From the NCBI RefSeq assembly GCF_001483135.1, contig NZ_LNAL01000006.1, forward strand, positions 806,003-870,002: DNA of 64,000 bases, read 5' to 3'. Below are positions 53,568 through 63,316 of the stretch, one piece after another. The translations under genes were made by a program, and so were the position numbers. The first letter of the stretch is position 1. Each line of letters starts with the position of its first letter. Source of the stretch: Solirubrum puertoriconensis. GTDB lineage: Bacteria > Bacteroidota > Bacteroidia > Cytophagales > Hymenobacteraceae. The notes beneath the pieces were generated by a model. That model did no database searches. It was not told where the DNA came from and was given only the letters and a program-made list of their open reading frames with translations.

Positions 53568-54182
53568 TCAGGCGTATAGGGCTTCGGCGATAGCATGGCG
53601 CACCGATTGGCGCAGGCGTTCCAGGCACTTAAACTTTTGCACCGTAGCCGAGCGGACACTCCGGTATTGGTGCGTAGCCGCAATCTGCTCGAGCGGTTGC
53701 CGGAAGTAATAAAACGACAGCAGGATGCTCTTGCACCGCTCGCCCAGGCGCTCTACATACTCGCGCACTGCTAGCGCAGGCAGTTCGTTGGCAGCCGCCT
53801 CGGCATCGGGCAGCTCGCAGTGCTCGTCGGCGAGCTGAGTAAGCGGCTCGCCGCGGCGGCGAGCCAGCTCGCGGCGCCACAAGTTGCGGCTTACCCCAAC
53901 CAGGTAGGTGCTGGCCGAAGCCGTGAGGTGCAGTGTGCCCGCCACGGCTTTTTCGTAGAACACCACCAAGGCATCCTGAAACACATCTTTGGCATCTTGC
54001 GCCGAGCCGCCGTGGCCCAGCACGTAGCGCTGCACCATGGGGTAGGTGCGCTGGTAGAGCTGCGCGAGCACAGCCTGCCTGTTGGTAAGCAATGCTTGCC
54101 GAAGTGCGGCGCCGGAGGTTGGCTCGGTAGGCGAAACGGGGTGGGGCAGTGGTGTCATCGGATTGAGGCGTCTTCTACTCAT
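53568..54182 (-). CDS. ECF-type RNA polymerase sigma factor
   Basis: 204 residues; start at 54182 or 54158. Region 2 is visible as VLAQLYQRTYPMVQRYVLGH and AKDVFQDALVVFYEKAVAGT, then YLVGVSRNLWRRELARRR. Region 4 is the helix-turn-helix LGERCKSILLSFYYFRQPLE followed by VRSATVQKFKCLERLRQ. It would direct polymerase to a stress regulon. It is coupled to the small downstream gene. Confidence 0.9.
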   Translation of the reverse strand: MSRRRLNPMTPLPHPVSPTEPTSGAALRQALLTNRQAVLAQLYQRTYPMVQRYVLGHGGSAQDAKDVFQDALVVFYEKAVAGTLHLTASASTYLVGVSRNLWRRELARRRGEPLTQLADEHCELPDAEAAANELPALAVREYVERLGERCKSILLSFYYFRQPLEQIAATHQYRSVRSATVQKFKCLERLRQSVRHAIAEALYA

Positions 54183-54317
54183 TAATCATCCGGCGCGCCA
54201 ACTATCACCCTAGGTGCTGCAAAAAAACTGATGGCAGGCAGCGGCAAGAAAGTCGGGCAGCTGCATACATAACGGCTTAACGAGCCGCAACGCTGCACGC
54301 AACAGGCTGTAAATGCA

Positions 54318-54344
54318 GCGAGGCACCCCCGTGGGGTGCCTCGC
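54318..54344. terminator. Hairpin downstream of the STAS-like gene
   Basis: Perfect 12-bp stem GCGAGGCACCCC / GGGGTGCCTCGC with a 3-nt loop, 24 bp past the stop of the minus-strand gene; no T run. The stretch 54183-54317 otherwise holds nothing recognised. Confidence 0.6.
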
Positions 54345-54367
54345 CGATCCGATTTTACGCGTTAGGC

Positions 54368-54781
54368 TTAGCGCTGCTGCCTAAGCCAAGCCACCGCGTC
54401 GGTTTCGCTGTCGAACATCCGGTAGGTGAGGGCGGCTGCCTTGGCCTCGTGCATCATGTTGTTTACCGATAAGCGGGCAAACACATCATTGGGCAGCAGC
54501 ACGGCGCCGTAGATGTTGCCATTCTGCTGCTCCTGCGACAACCAATAGCCCACAATCCATTGGCTTTCTTCCTCGGTAAAGGGCGACATCAGGCGTTGGT
54601 CGCCGAGCAGTTTGTTCCAGTTGCGCAGCTGCATTAAGCGGCCGGTATGGGTCAGGAAGGCTTGCAGGTGCTGCAGCTTGCGCTTGCCCGCGTGGTACTG
54701 CACTACGGCGTAGCCATCGGGGTGCTCTAGCACGCGGCCCACGGGGTTTTCGAAATACAACCGCAAGGCGGAGTCAGTCAT
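54368..54781 (-). CDS. STAS/SpoIIAA-like protein
   Basis: The start at 54781 gives MTDSALRLYFENPVGRVLEH, 137 residues, no signal. The chain alternates strands and helices (YAVVQYHAGKRKLQHLQAFL, YGAVLLPNDVFARLSVNNMM) and ends YRMFDSETDAVAWLRQQR, the pattern of the paralogue at 49214-49657. Function unknown. Confidence 0.6.
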   Translation of the reverse strand: MTDSALRLYFENPVGRVLEHPDGYAVVQYHAGKRKLQHLQAFLTHTGRLMQLRNWNKLLGDQRLMSPFTEEESQWIVGYWLSQEQQNGNIYGAVLLPNDVFARLSVNNMMHEAKAAALTYRMFDSETDAVAWLRQQR

Positions 54782-54934
54782 TCGGATAGGAATGTATTGT
54801 AGGCGGATACGCGGCAACGTTCCATAATGCAGCTTTACGGCAATCAGTTCCGCCGCTGCCAGAGGTGTGCACTGCAAAATTACAACAACTCGAGCGTGGC
54901 CGCTAGTGGGTGAGCCGTGCCCTGGGTGCTTGCA

Positions 54935-55651
54935 CTAAAGCGTATCGAAGTAAGCCAGGAGCTTTGCCACGTCGGCTTCGTCGTCGAGCTTTAGGCGTTG
55001 CTGGTTGATATACGCCTGCAACGCTGGTGCCTGCGCTTTGCCCAGGGCTTCGAGCACGGAGCGGGTGTTCAGCCGCACGGGCACGAGGGTGTTATCGGTG
55101 CGCTTGATATAATAAGCGTACGTATCACGCCAGGCCGAGCCCGTAGAGCCCGCCAACGACGGCGAATTGCCGTAGCTATACACGGTGCGGGTACGTTGGC
55201 GCAGCAGCGCGGTGCTGCCGGCATCGTAGCGTACATCCCAAAGCGTGCTGCGCAGGGTTGGCTTTTCGGTCTTTACATCGGGGTAAAGTCGGAAGGTATA
55301 CCGCTCGCCCCGGGCCGAGTCGCCGAGGGTAAACTCCTTCACCTGCGCCATCATTACTTCCACTGAGTCGCCGTTGGGCTTGCGCACCAGCAGGCGGTTT
55401 TGGGCTAAGTCGTACTTCAACAACGCACGCCGGGGGCCGCTGACTGTGCTTACTAATTGGCCGCTTGTCCAGTTGTGGAACAGAAACGGGCTACCTGCCG
55501 TGCTCGAGCGCGTAGAAAGTCCTTTGCCTTTACTCAGCTCGGTGTTAATGTAGTCGGCATCGGTAGCGGCCGTCATGCTGGTGCGCGTTTGCGCCGAAAC
55601 GGCGGTGCAGGCCAGGGCAGCAAACGCCAGGAGCGGAAGTGCGCGTTTCAT
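54935..55651 (-). CDS. Secreted protein of unknown function
   Basis: 238 residues with a signal peptide (MKRALPLLAFAALACTAVSA). The mature chain is beta-rich (RRALLKYDLAQNRLLVRKPN, GERYTFRLYPDVKTEKPTLR), with a C-terminal helical pair (LQAYINQQRLKLDDEADVAK). No family recognised. Confidence 0.7.
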   Translation of the reverse strand: MKRALPLLAFAALACTAVSAQTRTSMTAATDADYINTELSKGKGLSTRSSTAGSPFLFHNWTSGQLVSTVSGPRRALLKYDLAQNRLLVRKPNGDSVEVMMAQVKEFTLGDSARGERYTFRLYPDVKTEKPTLRSTLWDVRYDAGSTALLRQRTRTVYSYGNSPSLAGSTGSAWRDTYAYYIKRTDNTLVPVRLNTRSVLEALGKAQAPALQAYINQQRLKLDDEADVAKLLAYFDTL

Positions 55652-55856
55652 CGGGGGCTAAGTTGGAATTGGGAGAAGACGGATAATGCGCGTAATAGCC
55701 TTAAAGTAAAGAATAAATAGGTTTGTTAATATAGTGGCCGAATGCTCCTTGCGCGTCATTTCCCTGAGGGTGCCTACTGCCGGGTTTCACTTGGGTGGGC
55801 AGATGCTCCCTAGGTAAAAAGTAAGCTTCAGCAGCCTGCAATCAACAGTTGTATCA

Positions 55857-56681
55857 ATGGTATTTTCCGATCAGAACTTAGCCCGGCGGCTCGAGCGTGC
55901 CGAATCGCGCAGCAATGCCAGTTTTGTTGAGGCGCGCGCCAAACTGCACCCAGAAAGCGGCGCCCAGTGGCTGGAGGTAGCTGGCACTTACGCCATGTTC
56001 GACGGGCCCGATTCGCCGATTACCCAAACCTTCGGCCTGGGCTTGTTTGAGGCCGTGGGCGAAGCAGAACTGGTTAAGCTCGAGCAATTCTTTGCGGAGC
56101 GCGGAGCACCCGTGTACCACGAGGTAAGTCCCATGGCAGATAGCGCTTTGCTAGCGTTGCTGCCTATCCGCGGCTACGTACCCTTTGAGTATACCAGCGT
56201 GCTGTATCTGCCGCTCGAGCAAGCAGCATTGGCCACCAGCCCCGCACTCAACCCCAGGGTGCATACCCGCGTGGTGCCGCCTGCCCAAGCCGATTTGTGG
56301 GCCCAAACCTTAGCCCAGGGCTGGAGTACCGAAATGGACAACGCCGAAGCCTTTATGCGCGACTTTGGGCGCATTAATGCTCACAGCGCAGGCTACTCGG
56401 CTTACCTAGCCGAACTCGACGGCACGCCCATTGCGGCCGGCGGCATGTTCGTGCACGATGGGGTAGCCCTGCTGGCGGGAGCCAGCACCGTGCCGCACGG
56501 CCGCAGGCAAGGCGGGCAACAGGCCCTGCTACACGCCCGCCTGCGCGATGCCGCCGCGCAAGGCTGCACGCTGGCCCTGATGGGCGCCCTGCCGGGCAGC
56601 CAATCGCAGAGCAATGCCGAGAAGCAGGGCTTCCGGATTGCGTACACCCGAATTAAGTGGCAGTTGCAGCCCCGGGCCTAG
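55857..56681 (+). CDS. GNAT-family N-acetyltransferase
   Basis: 274 residues, about twice a single GNAT domain. The N-terminal half (GTYAMFDGPDSPITQTFGLG) is a degenerate GNAT-like lobe; the C-terminal half carries the acetyl-CoA loop TVPHGRRQGGQQALLHARLR and the final AEKQGFRIAYTRIKW. It acetylates an unknown amine. It converges with the Usp gene 8 bp away. Confidence 0.85.
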   Translation: MVFSDQNLARRLERAESRSNASFVEARAKLHPESGAQWLEVAGTYAMFDGPDSPITQTFGLGLFEAVGEAELVKLEQFFAERGAPVYHEVSPMADSALLALLPIRGYVPFEYTSVLYLPLEQAALATSPALNPRVHTRVVPPAQADLWAQTLAQGWSTEMDNAEAFMRDFGRINAHSAGYSAYLAELDGTPIAAGGMFVHDGVALLAGASTVPHGRRQGGQQALLHARLRDAAAQGCTLALMGALPGSQSQSNAEKQGFRIAYTRIKWQLQPRA

Positions 56682-56689
56682 GTGGTTGC

Positions 56690-57535
56690 CTAGGTGTGCA
56701 GGGTAAGCACGGGCGGGGCAGCATGCACAGCTACATTTTCGGCCGTGTTGTTGTGCAGCAGGTGGCTGAGGCCGGTGTGGGCGTGCGTGAGCATCACCAC
56801 CAAATCGGCGTGGGCTTGCTCCACAAAGCGCGGTATGCCAATGCTCACCTTGGGCGCATCAATCACATCGGGCTCGTAGTGCTGCAACTGGTGGCGGCGG
56901 GCAAAATCGTTGATGCGCGCCAGCACGGCATCGTCGCGGTCGTGCGAGGGCACCACGTCGAGCAGGTGCAGGGTAGCTTCCGGAAACGCCTGCTGAATTT
57001 GTTTGAGGCTGGGCACCACGCGGTCGGCCTCGGCCGAGAAATCGGAAGCAAACACAATGTGCTGCACCTTAAAATCGGGGGCGGGCTGCTTTACGGTAAG
57101 CACCGGGCACGGCGCCGTACGAATCAGGCGCTGCGAGGTTGATTCGGTAAAGAAGCGCGTCCAGTCGTGCGGTTCCTCGGCGCCCATCACCACCAGATCG
57201 ATGTTGCGTTCCTCGATTACCTCCATGATAGCATCCTCGAGCGAGGAGGTATGGATAAGGTCTTGCACCTCCACGCCCTCCACGCGGCGCTGTGCCTCGG
57301 CAATCAGCTCATACATGCGGTGTTTTACCACCTGCAGCAACTTAATGGCATACAGGTCGTTGAGCGTGCCGCCGCCTGCCGGGCCGCCCGACGACACCAC
57401 GCCGCCACCCGTCGGCATATCAACCACGTGCAGCAGGGTAACATGGCCACCCGTGCGGCTGGCGAGTTGCAGCGCCACCTCAAAAGCATTGTGAGCTTTG
57501 GGCGTAAAGTCGGTGGGTACGAGGATTTTCTTCAT
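56690..57535 (-). CDS. Universal stress protein, two Usp domains
   Basis: The start at 57535 gives MKKILVPTDFTPKAHNAFEV, the classical Usp beta-1. The first domain ends at ESTSQRLIRTAPCPVLTVKQ; the second starts QHIVFASDFSAEADRVVPSL. It is closer to the standard UspA pattern than the three genes at 6.8-9.4 kb, so it is an independent copy. Alone in its transcription unit. Confidence 0.9.
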   Translation of the reverse strand: MKKILVPTDFTPKAHNAFEVALQLASRTGGHVTLLHVVDMPTGGGVVSSGGPAGGGTLNDLYAIKLLQVVKHRMYELIAEAQRRVEGVEVQDLIHTSSLEDAIMEVIEERNIDLVVMGAEEPHDWTRFFTESTSQRLIRTAPCPVLTVKQPAPDFKVQHIVFASDFSAEADRVVPSLKQIQQAFPEATLHLLDVVPSHDRDDAVLARINDFARRHQLQHYEPDVIDAPKVSIGIPRFVEQAHADLVVMLTHAHTGLSHLLHNNTAENVAVHAAPPVLTLHT

Positions 57536-57819
57536 GGGCCAAGGGAAGCTTAGTGGGAAGGTGCCGCGTCCGGAACGCCCACGCCGAGCGTACTGGATTT
57601 CGTGTATAATATAGTTATTTATTTGGATATTAAAACGGGTTGCGAGCAGCTTTTCGCAAGCGCCTGTGCCCTTGCTCTTCGGGCTAATGCTTCGGAAGTA
57701 AGCCCTAGGTGCGCAGGCCAAGATCAAAAAGCAGGAGCTGGCCTGAAAAAAATAGGTGTTCAATTTCCGGTTGCCTGCCCTAGGGCAGCGTGTCTACTTT
57801 CGCTCAAAATCCTTTGAGC

Positions 57820-58599
57820 ATGACACCACCCAACGCGCAGCTTTTCCGGGAGCTGCACCACCACGCCGAACCCCTGTTGTTGCCCAACGCCTGGGATGCC
57901 CGCAGCGCTGCCACCTACCAGGAGCTGGGCTTTCGGGCCGTGGGTACTTCGAGCGCCGCCATTGCCAGCACGCTGGGCTACGCGGATGGCGAGCAAATGC
58001 CCTTTGCCGATTTGCGTTTTGTGGTGGCGCGCATTTGCCAGGCCGTGCAAGTGCCCGTTACGGTTGATGTAGAAGCCGGCTACAGCCGCGACGCCGCGCA
58101 AGTGTGCGCCAACGTGGCCCAACTCGCCGAACTCGGTGTGGTCGGCATCAACATCGAAGACTCGGTGGTGCGCAACGGCCAACGGCAACTGGTGCCCGCC
58201 GATGCGTTTGCCGAGCTGCTGCACCAACTCAAAAGCCATCAGGCAGCGCGCGGCTCGGACGTGTTCATTAATGCCCGCACCGATACTTACCTGCTCGGCA
58301 CTGCCCAGCCCTTAGCCGAAACCCGCCAACGCGCCGAAGCCTACGAGCAAGCCGGCGCCGATGGTTTGTTTGTGCCAGGCCTGACTGACCTAGGGCATAT
58401 GCGCGAACTGTCCGCCGCCACGTCGCTGCCCCTAAACGTGATGTGCTTGCCCAACTTGCCCAGCTTTGACGAGCTGCAACAAGCCGGGGTGCGGCGCATC
58501 AGCATGGGCAACTTTGCCTTTGAGCACCTAGGGCGCGTGCATGCAGCGGCCATGGCTAAACTGCGCTCCGAAGAAAACTTTGCAACCTTGTTCCGATGA
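57820..58599 (+). CDS. Isocitrate lyase/PEP mutase-family protein
   Basis: The start at 57820 is MTPPNAQLFRELHHHAEPLL. Family landmarks are LLLPNAWDARSAATYQELGF, the metal site VPVTVDVEAGYS, GVVGINIEDSV and VFINARTDTYLLG. These enzymes make or break C-C or P-C bonds next to carboxylates; the Cys-containing catalytic loop of true isocitrate lyase is not seen. Its TGA overlaps the ATG of ada by 4 nt, so the two are coupled. Confidence 0.88.
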   Translation: MTPPNAQLFRELHHHAEPLLLPNAWDARSAATYQELGFRAVGTSSAAIASTLGYADGEQMPFADLRFVVARICQAVQVPVTVDVEAGYSRDAAQVCANVAQLAELGVVGINIEDSVVRNGQRQLVPADAFAELLHQLKSHQAARGSDVFINARTDTYLLGTAQPLAETRQRAEAYEQAGADGLFVPGLTDLGHMRELSAATSLPLNVMCLPNLPSFDELQQAGVRRISMGNFAFEHLGRVHAAAMAKLRSEENFATLFR

Positions 58600-59657
58600 T
58601 TGCCGACCCCGCGCTTACTCACGAATACTACCGCGCCTTGGTTGCCAAGAATGTAGCCTACGAGGGTACGTTTATCGCGGCCGTGAAAACCACGGGCATT
58701 TTCTGCCGGCCTACCTGCACGGCCCGCAAACCCAAGCCCGAAAACGTGGAGTTTTACGGCACCACCAAAGAGGCCTTGGTGCGCGGCTACCGGCCCTGCA
58801 AAGTGTGCACGCCGTTGGGCAAGCGCGGCGAGGCACCGGCCTTTATCGGCGAGCTGCTGCAGGAAGTACACGCCCAGCCCGCCGCCAAAATCAACGACCG
58901 GGAGCTGCGCAGCCGCGGCTTTGAGCCCAGCATGTTGCGCCGTTGGTTTCTGAAGCATCACGGCCTCACGTTTCAAGCCTACCAACGCATGGTGCGCATT
59001 AATACCGCATTCAAGAAAATACAGGAAGGGGAGTCGGTAACGGCTGCCGCTTTCGATGCCGGCTACGAGTCGTTGAGCGGGTTTCAGGATTCGTTTAAGG
59101 CGGTGTTTGGCGTGGCGCCTTCCAACAGCCGCGAGCAGCGGGTTATTGATCTGCTGCGTTTCGAAACGCCCCTGGGCCCCATGATTGCCTGCGCGGTGGA
59201 GGAGGGGGTATGCCTGCTCGAATTCACCGACCGCAAAATGCTCGAAACCGAGCTGAAGGCCTTGGCCAAACTACTGAATGCCTCCATTGTGCAGGGGCCG
59301 AACCCACACTTTGCCGTCTTGCAGGCCGAGCTGGAGGAGTACTTTGCCGGCCAGCGGCGCACCTTTTCGGTGCCGCTGTACGCGCCCGGTACGCCGTTTC
59401 AGCAACGCGTGTGGGCGCAACTCCAAACCATTGCCTACGGCAGCACGCGCGCGTACCAGCAGCAGGCCAACGCCCTGGAGCAGCCGGGTGCGGTGCGCGC
59501 CGTGGCCGCGGCCAACGGCATGAACCGCATTTCCATTCTCATTCCGTGCCACCGGGTTATCGGGGCCGATGGCAAACTCACAGGTTACGGCGGAGGTTTA
59601 TGGCGCAAAAAATGGCTGCTCGAGCTGGAGCGGCAAACTCCCCAACTGGCCTTGTAA
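58596..59657 (+). CDS. ada: Ada: methylphosphotriester sensor and O6-methylguanine methyltransferase
   Basis: 353 residues, full-length. The zinc and methyl-acceptor Cys are 37, 41, 68 and 71 (FCRPTCTARKP, YRPCKVC). An AraC-type HTH covers ~95-175. The methyltransferase domain ends with the acceptor Cys318 in ILIPCHRVIGADG. It repairs alkylated DNA and, once methylated at Cys37, activates the alkylation response. It is coupled upstream to a PEP-mutase-family gene and followed 10 bp later by a DinB protein. Confidence 0.95.
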   Translation: MIADPALTHEYYRALVAKNVAYEGTFIAAVKTTGIFCRPTCTARKPKPENVEFYGTTKEALVRGYRPCKVCTPLGKRGEAPAFIGELLQEVHAQPAAKINDRELRSRGFEPSMLRRWFLKHHGLTFQAYQRMVRINTAFKKIQEGESVTAAAFDAGYESLSGFQDSFKAVFGVAPSNSREQRVIDLLRFETPLGPMIACAVEEGVCLLEFTDRKMLETELKALAKLLNASIVQGPNPHFAVLQAELEEYFAGQRRTFSVPLYAPGTPFQQRVWAQLQTIAYGSTRAYQQQANALEQPGAVRAVAAANGMNRISILIPCHRVIGADGKLTGYGGGLWRKKWLLELERQTPQLAL

Positions 59658-59667
59658 CTTGGCGCCC

Positions 59668-60219
59668 ATGAACTACCGCACCATCCGCCCCGCCGCTACC
59701 GAGTACGGCGCCTACTACCAGCGTTACATCAGCCTAATTCCGGACGGTACCGACCCGTTGCAGCAGCTGCGCAACCAGCAAACCGAGCTGAAGCAAATGA
59801 TTGGCACCCTCACCGACGAGCAGGCCTTGCTGCGCTACGCGCCCGGCAAGTGGAGCATCAAGGAAACGCTGCTGCACGTTATCGATACGGAGCGCATTTT
59901 TGCTTATCGCGCCCTGCGCGTAGGCCGCGGCGACAAGCAGCCGTTGCCCGGTTTCGAGCAAGACGAATACGTGGTAACCTCCGGTGCCGATGCCCGCTCG
60001 CTCGCCAGCTTACTAGCCGAGTACGACGCCGTGCGCGCCGCCACCCTGGGCCTGTTCGAGTCGTTTGGCCCAGAGGCTTACGAACAGAAGGGCACAGCCA
60101 GCAACCAGCCCGTAACGGTGCGCGCCTTGGCCTACATTACCGCCGGCCACGAGGCCCACCACCTGCAGCTGTGGCGCGAGCGTAGCCTGCCGTTGCTGCA
60201 ACAAACAGCACACAGTTAG
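59668..60219 (+). CDS. DinB-family metal-dependent protein
   Basis: The start at 59668 is MNYRTIRPAATEYGAYYQRY, 183 residues. The four-helix DinB fold shows the three metal-binding His: WSIKETLLHVIDTERIF and GHEAHHLQLW. Members act as thiol S-transferases or unknown hydrolases. Gap to ada is 10 bp, so it is part of the ada operon, fitting a damage-induced detoxifying role. Confidence 0.9.
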   Translation: MNYRTIRPAATEYGAYYQRYISLIPDGTDPLQQLRNQQTELKQMIGTLTDEQALLRYAPGKWSIKETLLHVIDTERIFAYRALRVGRGDKQPLPGFEQDEYVVTSGADARSLASLLAEYDAVRAATLGLFESFGPEAYEQKGTASNQPVTVRALAYITAGHEAHHLQLWRERSLPLLQQTAHS

Positions 60220-60322
60220 TATTAAAGGTGTTGATGCTCAAGCCACGCCACGCTGGTGCCCTAGGTTGCTTGCCTTGCGCGGCTTGCTTGCCGTTGTCAG
60301 CAACCACGGCAGCACCCCTGAC

Positions 60323-61423
60323 CTAGGGCAATTTTTCAGCTAGGTACATATACGGCAAGAACAAGTGGTGCCCGAATATGCGCTTGGGGTCGTCGGGGAA
60401 GCGGCGGTAATACTCGGCGGTGGGCTGCAGCACCACCGGCCGGCCCGTGCGCACGTAGTTATTGCTGGCGTAGTAGGTGCCCGGTTGGTATTCGGGCAAC
60501 GTTTTGCGCACTTGCCGCGAGGCAAACGTGCCTAGGTAGCGCTGGTAGTTGCGCTGGGCCTTGCGCGTGGGCTTATCGAGCTGCCGGTACACGTAGCCCA
60601 GCGCGAGTCGCTTGGGCAGGGTTTGCTTACGAATGATGCCGCGGGCACCCACAAACGGATTGGTGGGGTTGAAGTCGGTGAGGGTTTGAATGGAAATGGG
60701 CGTTTCTGGCACCCAGTCGGCGGCGTTTACCACGTTGAAGCCCCAGCCGCCATCGGGGCCGTGGGTTTGCGCCTCGTACTCGTAGGCGTACTGCAAGTTG
60801 CCGGGTTTGGGCGCGGCGCTGCAGTAAGTTTTCAGGCGAACATCGGCGGGCAGCTCGCCGCGGCTTTGCAGGTTGCGCAGGTGCGAGGTAAGCAGGTAGG
60901 CAATGGCTCCGCCTTGGCTGTGCCCCAGCACCACCACGTCTTTGGAACCGCGGCGGTAGCACGAGTCGATTTTGCTCACGATGTCGTCGGCCATCGAGGC
61001 CATGCCCAGCAGCCAGCCCGCGTGCACTGCCGCCTGCGGGTGCCGGGCCAGTTCGTACCGAAACGCGCGCTCTTTGCTGAGCCGCAGCTCGCCTTTGGCG
61101 GGCAGCATGGCCGCGTAAAAGTTTTCGAGCCAGCTCTCGTTGTTTTGGGTAGTGCCCCGCAGGCTTACCACCACCATGCCGCGGCCGTTGCTCCACAGGT
61201 CCCAGCGGTTATCGAGGCCCACCACGGGCGAGCGGTAAACCCGCCGGAACTGCTTGGGCGCGGCCACGCCGGCGTAGTACACCGAGTCGCCCGCTTGCCG
61301 CGACGACACCCGCAGCAGCTCGATGTACTCAGCTTTATCAAAACCGGGTTGCAGGCGCTGCCCTAGGGTAGAGTAGGCGGGTAGCGCAAACAAGCAGCAC
61401 ATGAGCGGGAGCAAACGTTTCAT
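60323..61423 (-). CDS. Secreted class 3-type lipase
   Basis: The start at 61423 gives a signal peptide MKRLLPLMCCLFALPAYSTL. The nucleophile elbow is VVVLGHSQGGAIAYLLTSHL (Ser169), preceded by the oxyanion-type VVVSLRGTTQNNESW. The catalytic Asp and His are probably in VVNAADWVPE and the C-terminal GHHLFLP. It probably hydrolyses lipids or esters in the envelope or outside. Confidence 0.88.
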   Translation of the reverse strand: MKRLLPLMCCLFALPAYSTLGQRLQPGFDKAEYIELLRVSSRQAGDSVYYAGVAAPKQFRRVYRSPVVGLDNRWDLWSNGRGMVVVSLRGTTQNNESWLENFYAAMLPAKGELRLSKERAFRYELARHPQAAVHAGWLLGMASMADDIVSKIDSCYRRGSKDVVVLGHSQGGAIAYLLTSHLRNLQSRGELPADVRLKTYCSAAPKPGNLQYAYEYEAQTHGPDGGWGFNVVNAADWVPETPISIQTLTDFNPTNPFVGARGIIRKQTLPKRLALGYVYRQLDKPTRKAQRNYQRYLGTFASRQVRKTLPEYQPGTYYASNNYVRTGRPVVLQPTAEYYRRFPDDPKRIFGHHLFLPYMYLAEKLP

Positions 61424-61695
61424 GGAGCACAAGAGTAACAGCGTAATGCAATCATTACCCGCACCACGGCAATAGGTTTGCGCGCAGCTGCCCTAGGTGC
61501 CTTGCAGCCTGTTGCAACAGTCGAGCAATGCCCAGTGGGTAACCCGTTGTAGGTCAGGCAACAGCTGGTGTTTCGGCTCCTAGGTACGACTTACCAAGCA
61601 CCCATTGCCGTAAATGAATCCTGAGCAGCGACCGTGTGTTGCCGACATTGCGGCGTCAAACCTAGGGCGGCCGCTTACTCCTTGCGCTTTTCTGT

Positions 61696-63300
61696 ATGTC
61701 AGCAAATAGGTTTTCCATTGATCAGGCCACCTTCGAAAACTCCTTGGTTGAGGAGTTGCGCGGCGAGGCCACATTTGATAAACAGCCGCGCCAGGTGCCC
61801 GGCTTTGCTTACTCGCGCGTGCAGCCCACGCCCGTACCCGATCCGCACCTGCTGGCTTGGTCCGATGACCTAGCCTGGTACCTAGGGCTCGAGAAGCCCG
61901 CCGAACGCGGCCCTGCCGTGGAGGTGCTGGCCGGCAACCGCGTAACCGAAACCATGAAGCCTTTTGCCGCCCGCTACGGCGGCCACCAGTTTGGCAGTTG
62001 GGCCGGGCAGTTGGGCGACGGGCGCGCTATTTCGCTGGGCGAGCTGCGCGCCACCGACGGCACCACCTGGGAAATTCAGCTGAAAGGCGCTGGCATGACG
62101 CCGTACTCGCGCCGCGCCGATGGCCGCGCCGTGCTGCGCTCCTCCCTACGCGAGTTTTTGTGCAGCGAGGCCATGCACTACCTGGGCGTGCCCACCACCC
62201 GCGCCCTTAGCCTGGTAGGCACTGGCGCCAAAGTGGTGCGCGACATGTTCTACAACGGCAATCCGCAGGAGGAGCCCGGCGCCATTGTGGCCCGCGTAGC
62301 GCCTACGTTTGTGCGCTTCGGCAACTTCCAGATTTTTGCGGCCAACGGCGAGATGGACAACCTGCGCGAACTGGCCGATTACGTCATTCGCCGGTACTAC
62401 CCCGAGCTGGGCGAGCCGTCGCCGGAGGTGTACCTGCGCTGGTTTGCGGAGGTGAGCCGCCGCACTGCCGTCATGATTGCGCACTGGATGTCGGTGGGCT
62501 TCGTGCACGGCGTGATGAACACCGATAACATGTCCATTCTGGGCCTGACCATCGACTACGGCCCTTACGGCTGGCTCGAGCCTTACGAACCCGACTGGAC
62601 GCCCAACACCACCGACTTCAGCTACCGCCGCTACGCCTTCGGGCAGCAGCCCCAAGTGGCCCTCTGGAACCTGGTGCAGCTGGCCCGCGCCATTGCCCCC
62701 CTCGTAGCCGACCCCGAGCAGCTGCGCCCCGGCCTCGACCTCTACGGCACTACCTTGGCCGAAACCATGCAGGCCATGATGCTGCGCAAGCTCGGCCTCA
62801 CAACTCACGAAACCGCCGACGATCAGCAGCTGATCGAGGATATGCACCAGGTTTTGGTTGATGCCGTGATGGACATGACGCTGTTCTTCCGCAACCTCTC
62901 GCACCTGGCCCCCAAGCTGCTGCACGATGCCGCCAACGAAGAAACCCAGCTGCTCGAGTTTGTAGAAGCCAACTCCTACGCCCAACCCGGTTACGCCGGC
63001 CATATCGTGCTGGTGCAGTGGCTGCAACGCTACCTAAAACGCTTGCGCCAAGAGCCGATTACACCCGAGGCCATTCGCGAAAGCATGTTGGCGGCCAATC
63101 CCAAGTATGTACTGCGTAATTACTTGGCGCAGAAGGCTATCGAAGCCGCCGAAACCGGCGACCTATCGGTGCTGAGCCGCTTGATGGAAGTGCTGAAAAC
63201 GCCCTACGCCGAGCAGCCCGAGCACGACGACCTGGCCGCCATGCGCCCCGATTGGGCAGCCTCCAAGCCCGGCTGCGCTACGCTTTCGTGCAGCTCCTAA
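61696..63300 (+). CDS. selO: SelO: protein adenylyltransferase (AMPylator)
   Basis: 534 residues of pseudokinase fold: YGGHQFGSWAGQLGDGRAIS, WEIQLKGAGMTPYSRRADGR, AVLRSSLREFLCSEAMHYLG, HGVMNTDNMSILGLTIDYGP. SelO transfers AMP from ATP to Ser/Thr/Tyr of redox-related proteins. The C-terminus carries GCATLSCSS; in animal SelO the residue near the end is selenocysteine, here replaced by Cys (527 and 532). No SECIS-like use of UGA is involved. Alone in its unit. Confidence 0.94.
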   Translation: MSANRFSIDQATFENSLVEELRGEATFDKQPRQVPGFAYSRVQPTPVPDPHLLAWSDDLAWYLGLEKPAERGPAVEVLAGNRVTETMKPFAARYGGHQFGSWAGQLGDGRAISLGELRATDGTTWEIQLKGAGMTPYSRRADGRAVLRSSLREFLCSEAMHYLGVPTTRALSLVGTGAKVVRDMFYNGNPQEEPGAIVARVAPTFVRFGNFQIFAANGEMDNLRELADYVIRRYYPELGEPSPEVYLRWFAEVSRRTAVMIAHWMSVGFVHGVMNTDNMSILGLTIDYGPYGWLEPYEPDWTPNTTDFSYRRYAFGQQPQVALWNLVQLARAIAPLVADPEQLRPGLDLYGTTLAETMQAMMLRKLGLTTHETADDQQLIEDMHQVLVDAVMDMTLFFRNLSHLAPKLLHDAANEETQLLEFVEANSYAQPGYAGHIVLVQWLQRYLKRLRQEPITPEAIRESMLAANPKYVLRNYLAQKAIEAAETGDLSVLSRLMEVLKTPYAEQPEHDDLAAMRPDWAASKPGCATLSCSS

Positions 63301-63316
63301 GGCACCGTTCCCTTAG

